Made by a program: the position numbers and the translations under genes. This document shows, piece after piece, positions 23,817-31,098 of a stretch of 45,932 nt of DNA. The notes beneath the pieces were generated by a model. The model searched no databases, had not been told where the DNA came from, and saw only the letters and a program-made list of their open reading frames with translations. The number at the start of each line of letters is the position of its first letter. The first letter of the stretch is position 1. Source of the stretch: a virus; the IMG/VR virus record IMGVR_UViG_3300038701_001348, positions 1-45,932 of that record. The stretch is one strand, 5' to 3'.

Positions 23817-24667
23817 AAAACGCTAGTACACTCGCGACTCTCCAAGAAGATGCAAACTTTGGGAGGCCGGACGTTGACCCCTCGGTGCTGGCAGAGCTTA
23901 CTGCCGAACGTCAGGGCCCTCGTATCATCAAGCTTGCCCAAAACTCAAAGGAGGTAAAGACCACAGAGATTGAGGACGGCACCTTTGTACTGACGGCTGA
24001 CACTCCCAACCTGGCCATCCCGCTCGGTGTGATGGGGGAGTTCAGGGGAGACTACGGCTGCAAGATTGAGGGCATCGTGATTGCGTGCCGGCCTTGTGCC
24101 ATTCTCACAGAGGGCGAAACTCTCAAGGCTAAGACCTATAACCCGACGGATCCCAAGTTCCGTGAGATTATGGGTATGCAGCCTGACCGTGAGAACAATA
24201 TCTCTCCTGCGTACGGCACTGAGATGCTGTTCTACCTTCCGCCCCATATGATTAATCTGGATCAGGTAAAGGAGAATCGATCCCGGCGTAAGATTTCCGA
24301 GGATGAGCTTGAGGGATTCCTCGCAACGCAGTCGGCGGCTCTTGCCGAGGGCTGCATGGCTACGTTCTTTTTTAAGAAAACGAACGCCTCCAACTCTCCT
24401 GTTCGTGATAGTCATGTCAAGTTTCCGCAGGTGATGACCCTGAGCTCGAAGCTTGTCGAGTCCGGAAGTCTTGCCTGGTGGATCACCCCGCATCGTGAGT
24501 ATATTGACCCCGAGCAGAACCCCGAGGTTAAGGCTTGGGTTGAGAAGGCTGCTAAGTACATCACGCCTGAGTCCGTAGCACCGTTCCGTGCTGCCACCAA
24601 GCAACTCGCCGGGGGCGGCGAGGTGATCGACGAGGATGAGCGGAATGAAGGGAACTTCGCTCGATAA
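23807..24667 (+). CDS. Early replication-region protein, candidate ssDNA-binding (286 aa)
   Basis: The ATG at 23807 is inside copy 2 of the duplicated start region. The 286 residues begin helical and acidic, then form a beta-rich middle (TPNLAIPLGVMGEFRGDYGC, about residues 69-88, then a CRPCAIL strand), and end with an acidic tail (EVIDEDERNEG). A beta core plus acidic C-terminus recalls phage single-strand DNA-binding proteins, but no diagnostic motif is present. It has several Cys residues (CRPC). It precedes the helicase and nuclease genes. Confidence in the functional idea is low. Confidence 0.7.
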   Translation: MQEENASTLATLQEDANFGRPDVDPSVLAELTAERQGPRIIKLAQNSKEVKTTEIEDGTFVLTADTPNLAIPLGVMGEFRGDYGCKIEGIVIACRPCAILTEGETLKAKTYNPTDPKFREIMGMQPDRENNISPAYGTEMLFYLPPHMINLDQVKENRSRRKISEDELEGFLATQSAALAEGCMATFFFKKTNASNSPVRDSHVKFPQVMTLSSKLVESGSLAWWITPHREYIDPEQNPEVKAWVEKAAKYITPESVAPFRAATKQLAGGGEVIDEDERNEGNFAR

Positions 24668-24668
24668 T

Positions 24669-24711
24669 CCCCGATCACATCCCGGCCAGGGCTCCACACT
24701 CTGGTTCGGGG
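24669..24711 (+). terminator. Stem-loop after the 286-residue gene
   Basis: CCCCGA (24669-24674) pairs with TCGGGG (24706-24711), with an inner CCAG/CTGG stem, followed by TTTAG. It is a likely weak terminator. It ends just after the stop of the gene at 23807. Confidence 0.5.
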
Positions 24712-24733
24712 TTTAGTTGGAGACCCGTATGTC

Positions 24734-24766
24734 AGCTTAAGTTTACCTTACAGTAAGCTTAAGTTT
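24734..24766. promoter_or_regulatory. Direct repeats, possible operator
   Basis: AGCTTAAGTTT occurs at 24734-24744 and 24756-24766, 22 bp apart, that is two helical turns on the same face. The core CTTAAG is a palindrome. It lies about 25-50 bases before the start of the gene at 24789 and may bind a regulator. Confidence 0.4.
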
Positions 24767-24788
24767 TACCCTAACCGTGGAGTTCACG

Positions 24789-25133
24789 ATGACTGACAAA
24801 CAAATTTCTGACAAGCTCATACTGGAACGGATCCGGTATGAGCCTTTGCTCTTTCCGCTTAGTCGAGCGGATGAGATTCGACGGTTGCTGAAGGATGACG
24901 CAGCCTACTATGCTCCTGCCTCAGACGAACAGAAACGATTTGTGCGTAAGTTTTATAACTACGCCTGTCCTGGGTACAGAGGCACAGCAATAGTCACATG
25001 CAGGTTCTTTAACCGCTGGATGAACAGTCATTGGCCCCTTTGGATTAAGCATGTAAGAGCAGTCCAAGATGGAGACCTCAAGCGGGACAAATCAGAGATT
25101 CGAGCGGAGGATGGACCCGATGAAACTGACTGA
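24789..25133 (+). CDS. Small early protein, paralogue 1 (114 aa)
   Basis: The ATG at 24789 follows a GGAG site; a GTG four codons earlier is possible. The 114 residues are helical. The core (SDEQKRFVRKFYNYACPG, then FFNRWMNSHW) has the same pattern as the next gene's core (VQQTKFIRRIATTLG, then GASRWINKHI): Q-x2-F-[IV]-R, later R-W-[MI]-N-x-H. This suggests two paralogous copies of a small helical domain, in the style of DUF3072-like proteins (weak match). It ends acidic and overlaps the next gene by 14 bases. Unknown function. Confidence 0.7.
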   Translation: MTDKQISDKLILERIRYEPLLFPLSRADEIRRLLKDDAAYYAPASDEQKRFVRKFYNYACPGYRGTAIVTCRFFNRWMNSHWPLWIKHVRAVQDGDLKRDKSEIRAEDGPDETD

Positions 25134-25419
25134 TAAAGAAGTCAATGATATGCTCATCGGTAAGCGATCAGCCCCGCCCACGGTGCAGCAGACTAAGTTT
25201 ATCCGGCGTATCGCTACCACTCTTGGACTTAATAAGCCCAATTGCAGAACACGACGAGGTGCCTCTCGCTGGATTAACAAGCACATTGAGGCGTACAGAG
25301 ACGCCACAAGAGAAGCAGAAGACGGTTTCCCAAGCAGCCTTGGCGATATCCAGGACATGCTTAATGACCAGTACTCCCATGCGTTGAGAAACGGTATCGG
25401 CTATTTTCCCCTACTGTAA
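25120..25419 (+). CDS. Small early protein, paralogue 2 (99 aa)
   Basis: I chose the ATG at 25120, which has a GGAGG site nine bases upstream and overlaps the end of paralogue 1. The 99 residues start MKLTDKEVNDMLIGKRSAPP and carry the helical core TVQQTKFIRRIATTLGL followed by a basic RTRRGASRWINKHI helix. The fold resembles small DNA- or protein-binding domains (DUF3072-like is a weak guess). The two genes are fused in translation by the overlap and probably work together. Confidence 0.7.
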   Translation: MKLTDKEVNDMLIGKRSAPPTVQQTKFIRRIATTLGLNKPNCRTRRGASRWINKHIEAYRDATREAEDGFPSSLGDIQDMLNDQYSHALRNGIGYFPLL

Positions 25420-25427
25420 GGAAACTA

Positions 25428-27170
25428 ATGACAGTATACGCTTACGTTCCGCCCAAGCGGTATGGACTCAAGTATGAGGATCGAGGCTCCAACATTCTAT
25501 TAGGGTGGGGCTACATCGACGCCTTTACCTATATTAAGGATGAGATCAAAGGCTGTGAAGGAAGCAAATGGAATCCAGATATCAAGATGTGGAGCGTCAA
25601 AGCTCCTCGCCATAGTCGCAGGAATGCTGCTGTCCTTGGTATGCTTACTCGTGGAAGCTGCCCTGATACTATTGCTAATCCGTTCGATCACCTGCTTCAG
25701 CCTGTGAATGCAGTCGATACAGGTAGGTTCGAGCCGTCGATCGAGTTTCGACAATACCAAAAGGACGCAATCGAGCGTATCAACAGTTACCGACAGCAGC
25801 AGCTTGAAGCTGATATGGGTCTTGGTAAGACTCCTATCATGCGAGCCGTTGCCAATCTTGCCCTAGAGCAGCTTCAATTTTCCCCTGATTCCACCGTGTC
25901 TAAAGACCCGAGGGATCTGTTCTGGACGATTGGCAGTCGGGGTGCTCTCATGGCCTGGACGTCTGAGTTGCACAAATGGACTGACGTAATGCCAGAGAAA
26001 CCGCAACTCATTATGAACAGTCCGCAGGGCATACGGCGTGCGATGGAGCAAGCTCCGCACCCACCCTTTGTACTGTGTATTGATGAGTCGGCGAACTTCA
26101 AGAACCCAACGGCTCAGCGTACGAAACTGCTGTTTGAGCTCGCCCATCTTATGGATAACTTCTGGCAGGGTAAAGAGTATATAGTCACAATGACTGGTAC
26201 TCCTGTACCGAAGGATCCTACTGACCTCTGGGCTCCGCTCGAAGCACTGCAACCTGGATTTATCCGTGAAAAGAACAAAAGTCAGCTTACCTATCGTCTC
26301 GCCCATACCGAGAAGCAACAGGCACGAGGCAATACCTTCAGCAGCGTTGTCGGATGGCGTACTGATGAGGTTGAAGCGTTTTATCGACGACTCCAACCGC
26401 TCCGGATTATCATACGAAAGTCAGACGTTGAATCTGAACTGCCCGCTAAGCTGTATGAGAGACGCGAGCTTACTCCGTCACCCGGAATTCTATCGGCTGC
26501 CCGTTTCCTTGCCGAATCACTACCCGGAGCTCAGGCACTTATCGCACTACGACAACTGTCCGATGGATTTCAGTATGAGGATGAGGAGTATAATCGGGTT
26601 TCGAAGACTATCAAAACTCCTAAAGACGACGAACTTCTCGCTGACCTCGAACAAATCAGAGACTCGGGACGAACCCGATGCGTTGTATGGGCTGCATTCC
26701 ACGCGAGCATTGACAAGCTCACTGAAATTATCACCGCCGCAGGCTGGAACGTAATCAAGGTTGACGGTAGAGGCCCGGTGTTTACAGAGTCTGAGGATCA
26801 AACTGTACGTATCGAGGATCTGGACACTGATGACATTCAAACTGAATTTCAGCAACGCAACCTCGACAAGCCCCTTGTATTCCTTGGTAACCCTGACTCG
26901 GCCGGTGAAGGCCTCACGCTCACAGCCGCCGACACGATGGTCTACTATAGCAACACCTTCAAGGGTGACAAACGCCAGCAATCGGAGGATCGTATTCACA
27001 GAATTGGAATGGATCAGAACATAGCACCTCGCATCATCGACTATCTGCACCTTCCCACCGATGCACTGGTGCTTGAGAATCTGGCGATGAAGAAGGATCT
27101 TCAGGACCTCACTCGTGGTGAGATTCTTGAATCCTTCAACCGTATGAGACTCGAAGGGGTGGCAGGATAA
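25428..27170 (+). CDS. SNF2-type helicase/ATPase with HARP-like N-terminus
   Basis: The 580 residues form a superfamily 2 ATPase of SNF2 type. Q-like motif RQYQKDAI (108-115), Walker A GLGKT (131-135), motif II as IDES (218-221), motif III TGTP (256-259), and the C-terminal RecA lobe with NPDSAGEGLTLT and motif VI RIHRIGM. The N-terminal 90 residues include a KWNPDIKMWSVKAP segment like the HARP domain of SMARCAL1 annealing helicases. It probably remodels or rewinds DNA at forks, or acts in recombination. The ATG follows AAGGAAACTA. The small gene next starts at its stop (TAATG). Confidence 0.88.
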   Translation: MTVYAYVPPKRYGLKYEDRGSNILLGWGYIDAFTYIKDEIKGCEGSKWNPDIKMWSVKAPRHSRRNAAVLGMLTRGSCPDTIANPFDHLLQPVNAVDTGRFEPSIEFRQYQKDAIERINSYRQQQLEADMGLGKTPIMRAVANLALEQLQFSPDSTVSKDPRDLFWTIGSRGALMAWTSELHKWTDVMPEKPQLIMNSPQGIRRAMEQAPHPPFVLCIDESANFKNPTAQRTKLLFELAHLMDNFWQGKEYIVTMTGTPVPKDPTDLWAPLEALQPGFIREKNKSQLTYRLAHTEKQQARGNTFSSVVGWRTDEVEAFYRRLQPLRIIIRKSDVESELPAKLYERRELTPSPGILSAARFLAESLPGAQALIALRQLSDGFQYEDEEYNRVSKTIKTPKDDELLADLEQIRDSGRTRCVVWAAFHASIDKLTEIITAAGWNVIKVDGRGPVFTESEDQTVRIEDLDTDDIQTEFQQRNLDKPLVFLGNPDSAGEGLTLTAADTMVYYSNTFKGDKRQQSEDRIHRIGMDQNIAPRIIDYLHLPTDALVLENLAMKKDLQDLTRGEILESFNRMRLEGVAG

Positions 27171-27340
27171 TGCTAACAGATAAGATTGATGAGGCTATAG
27201 AACTTTTAAAGGAGGGTGGTACAATTGATGGTGCCCACCATAAACAGTATTACATCACTCAAGCTTTGAAGGCTCTGCTTGGGGATGAATTCGACAAGCA
27301 TGTAGATATTTCCATGTGGGAAAAAGGAGTGGCAGGATGA
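27170..27340 (+). CDS. Small phage protein with DGAHHKQ motif (56 aa)
   Basis: The ATG overlaps the helicase stop (TAATG). The 56 residues have a helix, then the conserved block IDGAHHKQYYITQALKALLG near residues 19-38, a pattern seen in many small phage proteins of unknown role. A short acidic helix follows. The stop overlaps the next start (ATGA). It is not in longer ORF listings because of size. Confidence 0.75.
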   Translation: MLTDKIDEAIELLKEGGTIDGAHHKQYYITQALKALLGDEFDKHVDISMWEKGVAG

Positions 27341-27657
27341 CCAATCCGTACCCTCTGAAGGAACCCATTGAGTTCCCCGACAAAACATTAAACGGCGTTA
27401 AGATTCCCAGTGTTGAATTCCATCAGTACGAGGATCAGTTAGAATTCTCAGGGTGTCGTGTAGACGTAGACGTTACTCTGGTAGAAAAAGCACTACATAT
27501 GATAGGCATTAAGCCTGGGATCAAGGGATCATTACTCTTTGCAGGAGGTCATCCAGGCATACAACCTCAGTCACGTATTTTTACACTGCCGCCAATGGAG
27601 TGGTATGAACTCACCGCGTTTGCCGCAGCATACGCAAAGTTAAAGAAGGAGTTGTAG
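27337..27657 (+). CDS. Early protein of unknown function (106 aa)
   Basis: The ATG at 27337 overlaps the preceding stop (ATGA). The 106 residues begin with a Pro-rich segment (NPYPLKEPIEFPDK), continue with alternating strands (VEFHQYEDQLEFSG; RVDVDVTLVEKAL) and a Gly-Pro loop with FAGGHPGI. It ends with a helix AAAYAKLKKEL. A compact alpha/beta protein, no family recognised. Confidence 0.7.
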   Translation: MTNPYPLKEPIEFPDKTLNGVKIPSVEFHQYEDQLEFSGCRVDVDVTLVEKALHMIGIKPGIKGSLLFAGGHPGIQPQSRIFTLPPMEWYELTAFAAAYAKLKKEL

Positions 27658-27661
27658 GCTG

Positions 27662-28834
27662 ATGTTTGCACTTGCATGGATACCGAGGCCCAAACCAGTA
27701 GCCAATATATCAGACACCGTACACCTTTATATCGGCGGTCCTATGGCCCCAAAGGTTGCTGCCGATGCGGTAAAGGATAGGGCGGGGAACAGAGATCGAA
27801 TCATCTTTCGCCCCCACAATGTCTTTAACGTGGTAAGTAACTCTAAACCCTGGGGCAACACACCTTCTCAGGTTGCCGAGTTTCTTCTCCACGCAAGAGA
27901 CGGTGAAGCTGTTAATAAAACACCACAGCATACTCGATGGTGGGCTGAATTCTTTGCGTGGCTTCGGGTGTATGACATCACCCCTGAGCGTATTATTCTC
28001 GACAACGAGACAAGCTTTAGCCCGTTTGGTATCGGCAAGATGTTTGGGTTTGATAACCTCAAGGACTTCTACAAAACCTATGCAAAAATGATCGCACCCG
28101 AGCTTGAGAGTTACGACTTTAGCGGAGGGTACTGGGGTATGGATGAGGATGCTCTTGAGAGGATACATCTTGCAACTAACGACCCTCTAAGCCAGATTCT
28201 TCGCCACATCTTCAAGAAGCTGCCCGATATTCTGTTCAATCAGAACACGAAGGTTGCGAATTACAACGACCAATACCCCTCCAACGATAGAATACTCACT
28301 CGCACGGCGAATAATTCTGATAACGGTAACACATGGAGATTACTGCCCGGAGGCGTCGGAGAAATTCAGGCCCCCGAGATGTATATTACTGCGGGAGGCA
28401 ACCGCTACCTCGATTATATGTCTCACGCTGAACGTAGATGGGAGACTTTACTCAACCACCTTAACAACCTCCAGAGTATGAGGCTCAGCGGCGGGCCTAT
28501 CGAACCGTGGGTTGCTCCCATCGGATACGGAGCTACTAAGCCTATCGACGAAATGACTCGTCAAGAGCTTTCCGCTGAGTCCAAGGTGTTTGAACTCACG
28601 CTGGCTCTGTTTGCGGATCTCGGTGTTGAGTCAGTCCACCTCTGGAATTGGGACTTTAACGATGTTCCTTTCGGTCGAGGCAGTACACTGTACGAGGAGA
28701 TGAGTAAAATTCTTGTACGAACCAAGACTAATATCGCACCGTCGCCCCCCTCTGCGGTGCCGCCCGGCTTACGTATCCTTAAAACAGACAACCTAACTGT
28801 TGATAGAGAAATCTTTACTCGCCACTGCGTGTAA
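27662..28834 (+). CDS. TIM-barrel glycosidase-like protein (390 aa)
   Basis: The 390 residues have the strand-helix rhythm of a TIM barrel. Segments that look like barrel strands with acidic ends are ERIILDNETS (near residue 112), SYDFSGGYWG, and VHLWNWDF (near 327), plus Tyr-, Trp- and Asp-rich loops. No signal peptide. The start ATGFAL is preceded by AGGCTG. I could not match a numbered glycoside hydrolase family. If active, it may degrade a host polysaccharide or act at lysis, but its early location and missing export signal argue for an intracellular or unusual use. The C-terminal 60 residues are Pro-rich. Confidence 0.5.
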   Translation: MFALAWIPRPKPVANISDTVHLYIGGPMAPKVAADAVKDRAGNRDRIIFRPHNVFNVVSNSKPWGNTPSQVAEFLLHARDGEAVNKTPQHTRWWAEFFAWLRVYDITPERIILDNETSFSPFGIGKMFGFDNLKDFYKTYAKMIAPELESYDFSGGYWGMDEDALERIHLATNDPLSQILRHIFKKLPDILFNQNTKVANYNDQYPSNDRILTRTANNSDNGNTWRLLPGGVGEIQAPEMYITAGGNRYLDYMSHAERRWETLLNHLNNLQSMRLSGGPIEPWVAPIGYGATKPIDEMTRQELSAESKVFELTLALFADLGVESVHLWNWDFNDVPFGRGSTLYEEMSKILVRTKTNIAPSPPSAVPPGLRILKTDNLTVDREIFTRHCV

Positions 28835-28840
28835 GACACA

Positions 28841-28913
28841 GCCCCGTTAGCTCAGCGGTTAGAGCACGCCACTCATAATGGCCAGGTCCTCGGTTCGAAT
28901 CCGAGACGGGGTA
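28841..28913 (+). tRNA. tRNA with CAT anticodon (probably Ile2, possibly Met)
   Basis: Full cloverleaf of 73 nt: acceptor GCCCCGT with ACGGGGT (G1-U72 pair), D-arm GCTC-GAGC, anticodon loop CTCATAA, T-arm CTCGG-CCGAG with TTCGAAT. CAT can be Met or the lysidine-modified Ile2, which reads ATA. The other phage tRNAs here read rare A/T-ending codons, so Ile2 is favoured. The first and last bases of the anticodon stem do not pair. CCA is not encoded. Confidence 0.85.
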
Positions 28914-28917
28914 TTTA

Positions 28918-29009
28918 GGGACGCTCGTAGAGACTGGTGACTCTACATGGTGAGATACAGCTAAGATCACCGACTATCTGTATTTGCGGTTCGAGTCCGC
29001 ATCGTCCCG
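28918..29009 (+). ncRNA. tRNA-like RNA with pseudoknot replacing the anticodon arm
   Basis: A GGGACG acceptor arm pairs with CGTCCC (29003-29008). A D-like arm GTAGAG/CTCTAC has a GG loop, and a T-arm TGCGG/CCGCA (28985-29001) has TTCGAGT. Between them there is no seven-base anticodon loop. Instead GGTGA pairs with TCACC, and the loop ATACAG pairs with downstream CTGTAT, which makes an H-type pseudoknot. Length 92 nt, no CCA, discriminator G. It could be a degenerate class II tRNA or a tRNA-mimic with a new role. It lies four bases after the CAT tRNA. Confidence 0.6.
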
Positions 29010-29029
29010 TTTAACAGAAAGGATTTCTT

Positions 29030-29281
29030 ATGGGCACTGTTAAAGAATTGAAAGCCGTCCTGGAACGTAATGACATTTCAGGCACTGACTATGAGACTAT
29101 AGAGAAAGCTATTAACGAATTAGAGGCCACCCTCGAGCGTGAGGCGAGGTTGCGGGAGGCGTTGGAATCAATGGCAGAGCCCCTGCGAAATGCCACGAGG
29201 ATGCTTTGCAAGGTGTGGCCTGAAGAATACAGCAGAATTGTTGAAGACGCTCTCGCCGACGCCGCACCGGAAGGAGGGTGA
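29030..29281 (+). CDS. Small helical accessory protein (83 aa)
   Basis: The ATG at 29030 has an AAAGGAT site nine bases upstream. The 83 residues are almost wholly helical and acidic (MGTVKELKAVLERND, then ETIEKAINELEATLEREARL), ending AAPEGG. First gene of the accessory block between tRNAs. No motif identified. Confidence 0.7.
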   Translation: MGTVKELKAVLERNDISGTDYETIEKAINELEATLEREARLREALESMAEPLRNATRMLCKVWPEEYSRIVEDALADAAPEGG

Positions 29282-29285
29282 GCGA

Positions 29286-29468
29286 ATGGGACATGAAACG
29301 GTCGACACGAAGAGGTGGTGGCAAAAGAATCCGTGGAGGTTCCTTATCACTGCGTCGTTTCCGTTGTGGATGCCTCCGGCATTAGTGGGAGCTCTTCTGC
29401 TTATTCTGGTGTTGATGCTTTGGGAAGAGGCGGTGTCTCTATACAACAAGCTTGGGGGTGACGAATGA
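29286..29468 (+). CDS. Small single-pass membrane protein (60 aa)
   Basis: The ATG at 29286 follows GGAGGG. A basic N-terminus with Trp (KRWWQKNPWRF) leads into one long hydrophobic helix (MPPALVGALLLILVLMLW), then a short acidic tail ending GGDE. Its last codons overlap the next gene. It may be a moron-type membrane protein or a holin; only topology is visible. Confidence 0.65.
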   Translation: MGHETVDTKRWWQKNPWRFLITASFPLWMPPALVGALLLILVLMLWEEAVSLYNKLGGDE

Positions 29469-30082
29469 CCACCCACCACTACGACGTCGACACCGAACAG
29501 GCGAATGCACTCGCTGCAAATGCGACGGTGCTGCGTGTGCCGGTCGAGCCGCAGCCAAAGCGATACGGACATTCTTGGGCTTGGGATTCCCCGAGGGGTT
29601 TGTTGTTGTGTAGCGATGCCAAGATCCTTGGCTCCCGACTTGCTCACTACTCCCCCTATCAGCCCGGCGACACGCTGCTGGTGCGGGAGCCGTGGATGGT
29701 TGACGCGGTAAAGGCCAACGGTCGCTTCGTCACACATTGGGGAGTTCGTTACAAGGCTGGCGACTCGTTTGCGAGATTTGATCGGGCGAACAGCAACGAG
29801 TTCGGCGTTGAACAGATGGAAGAGTGGCAGCCCGCCTCCACCATGCCCGACTGGGCCATCCGCCTCCGCTACACCATCAAGGCCGTGGTGCTGGAGCAAA
29901 TAGCGGAGTACCTCACGAACAGGCGAGTAGGGGACGAGATCGGGAGCAAACTCGCCCTGCAAGGTCACGCTTTCGAGCGATACCGCGACTGGTGGAACAC
30001 CATCCACCCCGACCACCCCTTCGACTCGAACCCGTGGACGTACGCGATTGAACTCGAACGATTGGAGGCTGGTGATGAGTGA
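29465..30082 (+). CDS. ASCH-like phage protein
   Basis: The 205 residues follow the layout of the ASCH-like proteins common in phage genomes: a Pro- and Tyr-rich N-terminus, the YQPGDTLLVREPWMVD segment (near residues 65-80), a Tyr- and Lys-rich middle (VRYKAGDSF), then WQPASTMPDWAIRLRYTI, and the C-terminal block DWWNTIHPDHPFDSNPWTYA. ASCH folds bind RNA or modified bases. The exact role in phages is unknown. Overlaps the membrane gene by ATGA and ends in LEAGDE. Confidence 0.75.
   Translation: MTTHHYDVDTEQANALAANATVLRVPVEPQPKRYGHSWAWDSPRGLLLCSDAKILGSRLAHYSPYQPGDTLLVREPWMVDAVKANGRFVTHWGVRYKAGDSFARFDRANSNEFGVEQMEEWQPASTMPDWAIRLRYTIKAVVLEQIAEYLTNRRVGDEIGSKLALQGHAFERYRDWWNTIHPDHPFDSNPWTYAIELERLEAGDE
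30064..30082 (+). repeat. Repeated gene-junction sequence, copy 1
   Basis: GGAGGCTGGTGATGAGTGA spans the end of the ASCH-like gene and the start of the next. Eighteen of 19 bases recur at 30398-30416, and a looser copy lies at 30574-30592. Each copy carries ribosome site, start and stop overlap. Confidence 0.85.
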
Positions 30083-30416
30083 TCCCGGTGATCTACGCAG
30101 GGTGTTCGACCGAATGATCGACGAGTTGGGCAGGTGGTCAAAGATTGATGTCGCCCGCAACGAACTCGCAAAGACACGCTCAGATATCCGCAGGCTGGGC
30201 ACGGTGTGCGGCGACTGTGACAACTGGATGAAGTCCAAACAGTGCCCGAAAGACCACAACATCAGGGGGCGGAATCATGGTCCATCGTGCAATACCCCTG
30301 TACTTGGTTGCTCGTCGTATTCCGAAGCCCCGAAGGTCGAGCATCGACGGGTTCAGCTCACACTAGAGTCCGAGCGTCTCCGGTCCATTATCGAACAGGA
30401 GGCTGGCGATGAGTGA
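30075..30416 (+). CDS. Cys-rich accessory protein (113 aa)
   Basis: The ATG at 30075 sits in the repeated junction with GGAGG upstream. The 113 residues have a helical start (DLRRVFDRMIDELGRWSK) and a Cys-rich middle (CGDCDNWMKSKQC, then SCNTPVLGC), which probably binds zinc through four to six Cys. The end is another helix, finishing EQEAGDE. An unnamed phage zinc-ribbon-like family is likely. Short, translation-coupled cassette gene. Confidence 0.7.
   Translation: MSDPGDLRRVFDRMIDELGRWSKIDVARNELAKTRSDIRRLGTVCGDCDNWMKSKQCPKDHNIRGRNHGPSCNTPVLGCSSYSEAPKVEHRRVQLTLESERLRSIIEQEAGDE
30398..30416 (+). repeat. Repeated gene-junction sequence, copy 2
   Basis: GGAGGCTGGCGATGAGTGA differs from copy 1 by one base. 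It contains the stop of the Cys-rich gene and the start of the next small gene. Confidence 0.85.
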
Positions 30417-30582
30417 AATGAACTTCTGTCCGCACTGCGGCAAGCGATTACCCAAAGAGCAAGATGGCGACGGGGTTCGTCGACCACTCGAAGGTCCGCC
30501 AATCGACTCTCAGCAGCAGCCTGGTGGGGGGCGATGTGAAAGTCAGCAGGAGTATTTCGGCATCTCGAAAAGAAAGGGCTGA
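30409..30582 (+). CDS. Zinc-ribbon protein (57 aa)
   Basis: The ATG at 30409 starts inside the repeated junction. The 57 residues begin with a CPHCGK zinc knuckle (MSEMNFCPHCGKRL), then a Gln-, Pro- and Gly-rich linker with one later Cys (GRCES) and a basic end (ISKRKG). A second metal ligand pair is incomplete, so a single knuckle is likely. Small accessory protein of unknown role. Confidence 0.65.
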   Translation: MSEMNFCPHCGKRLPKEQDGDGVRRPLEGPPIDSQQQPGGGRCESQQEYFGISKRKG

Positions 30583-30584
30583 CG

Positions 30585-30917
30585 ATGAGTGACAACAACG
30601 AATTCAACCGGGGCCAGAACGAAGCCTTGCGACAAATCGGGAGGCTGCTGGGCCTGACGATCTGCACGCACCAGTCTGTGGCGAAAGAGATCGAGCGGCT
30701 GCGGGCGATCGTGGAGCAACTCGACAAGACAGAGGATGGAGTGCCCATCACACCGGGCATGAAGTTATACCGCTTTGGGATCAGTAATTATGGCAGGGTC
30801 TACGAGTCACACGGGCAAGCATGTACTGGTGTAGAGAATGATGACTATTACTCGCCTCATGCGTACAGCGGAGGTATGTGGTCAACGGAAGAGGAAGCAC
30901 GCGAGGCATTAAAGTAG
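30585..30917 (+). CDS. Accessory protein of unknown function (110 aa)
   Basis: The ATG follows the third copy of the junction motif (AAGGGCTGACGATGAGTGA). The 110 residues start with a helix (FNRGQNEALRQIGRLLG), include a CTHQSVAKEIERLRAIVE helix, then a GMKLYRFGISNYGRVY strand pair, and end with WSTEEEAREALK, a pattern common in small phage proteins. Function unknown. Confidence 0.7.
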   Translation: MSDNNEFNRGQNEALRQIGRLLGLTICTHQSVAKEIERLRAIVEQLDKTEDGVPITPGMKLYRFGISNYGRVYESHGQACTGVENDDYYSPHAYSGGMWSTEEEAREALK

Positions 30918-30922
30918 TCTAA

Positions 30923-31009
30923 GCCCGCGTGGTGGAATTGGCAGACACGACAGACTTAAAATCTGTTAACCGTAAGGTTGTGCGGGTTCGAGTCCCGCCG
31001 CGGGCACCA
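30923..31009 (+). tRNA. tRNA-Leu (TAA)
   Basis: Class II tRNA with acceptor GCCCGCG/CGCGGGC, anticodon stem ACAGA/TCTGT, loop CTTAAAA with anticodon TAA, a long variable arm, T-arm GCGGG/CCCGC with TTCGAGT. CCA is encoded at 31007-31009. It reads the TTA leucine codon. Confidence 0.95.
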
Positions 31010-31010
31010 A

Positions 31011-31084
<74 letters not shown>

Positions 31085-31098
31085 TTAAGGAGGTAATC

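Noticed and set aside
29168-30262. Long minus-strand ORF of 364 residues in the accessory block
   Set aside because: It is antisense to several well-marked plus-strand genes with ribosome sites and is not protein-like; GC-rich antisense frames often stay open.
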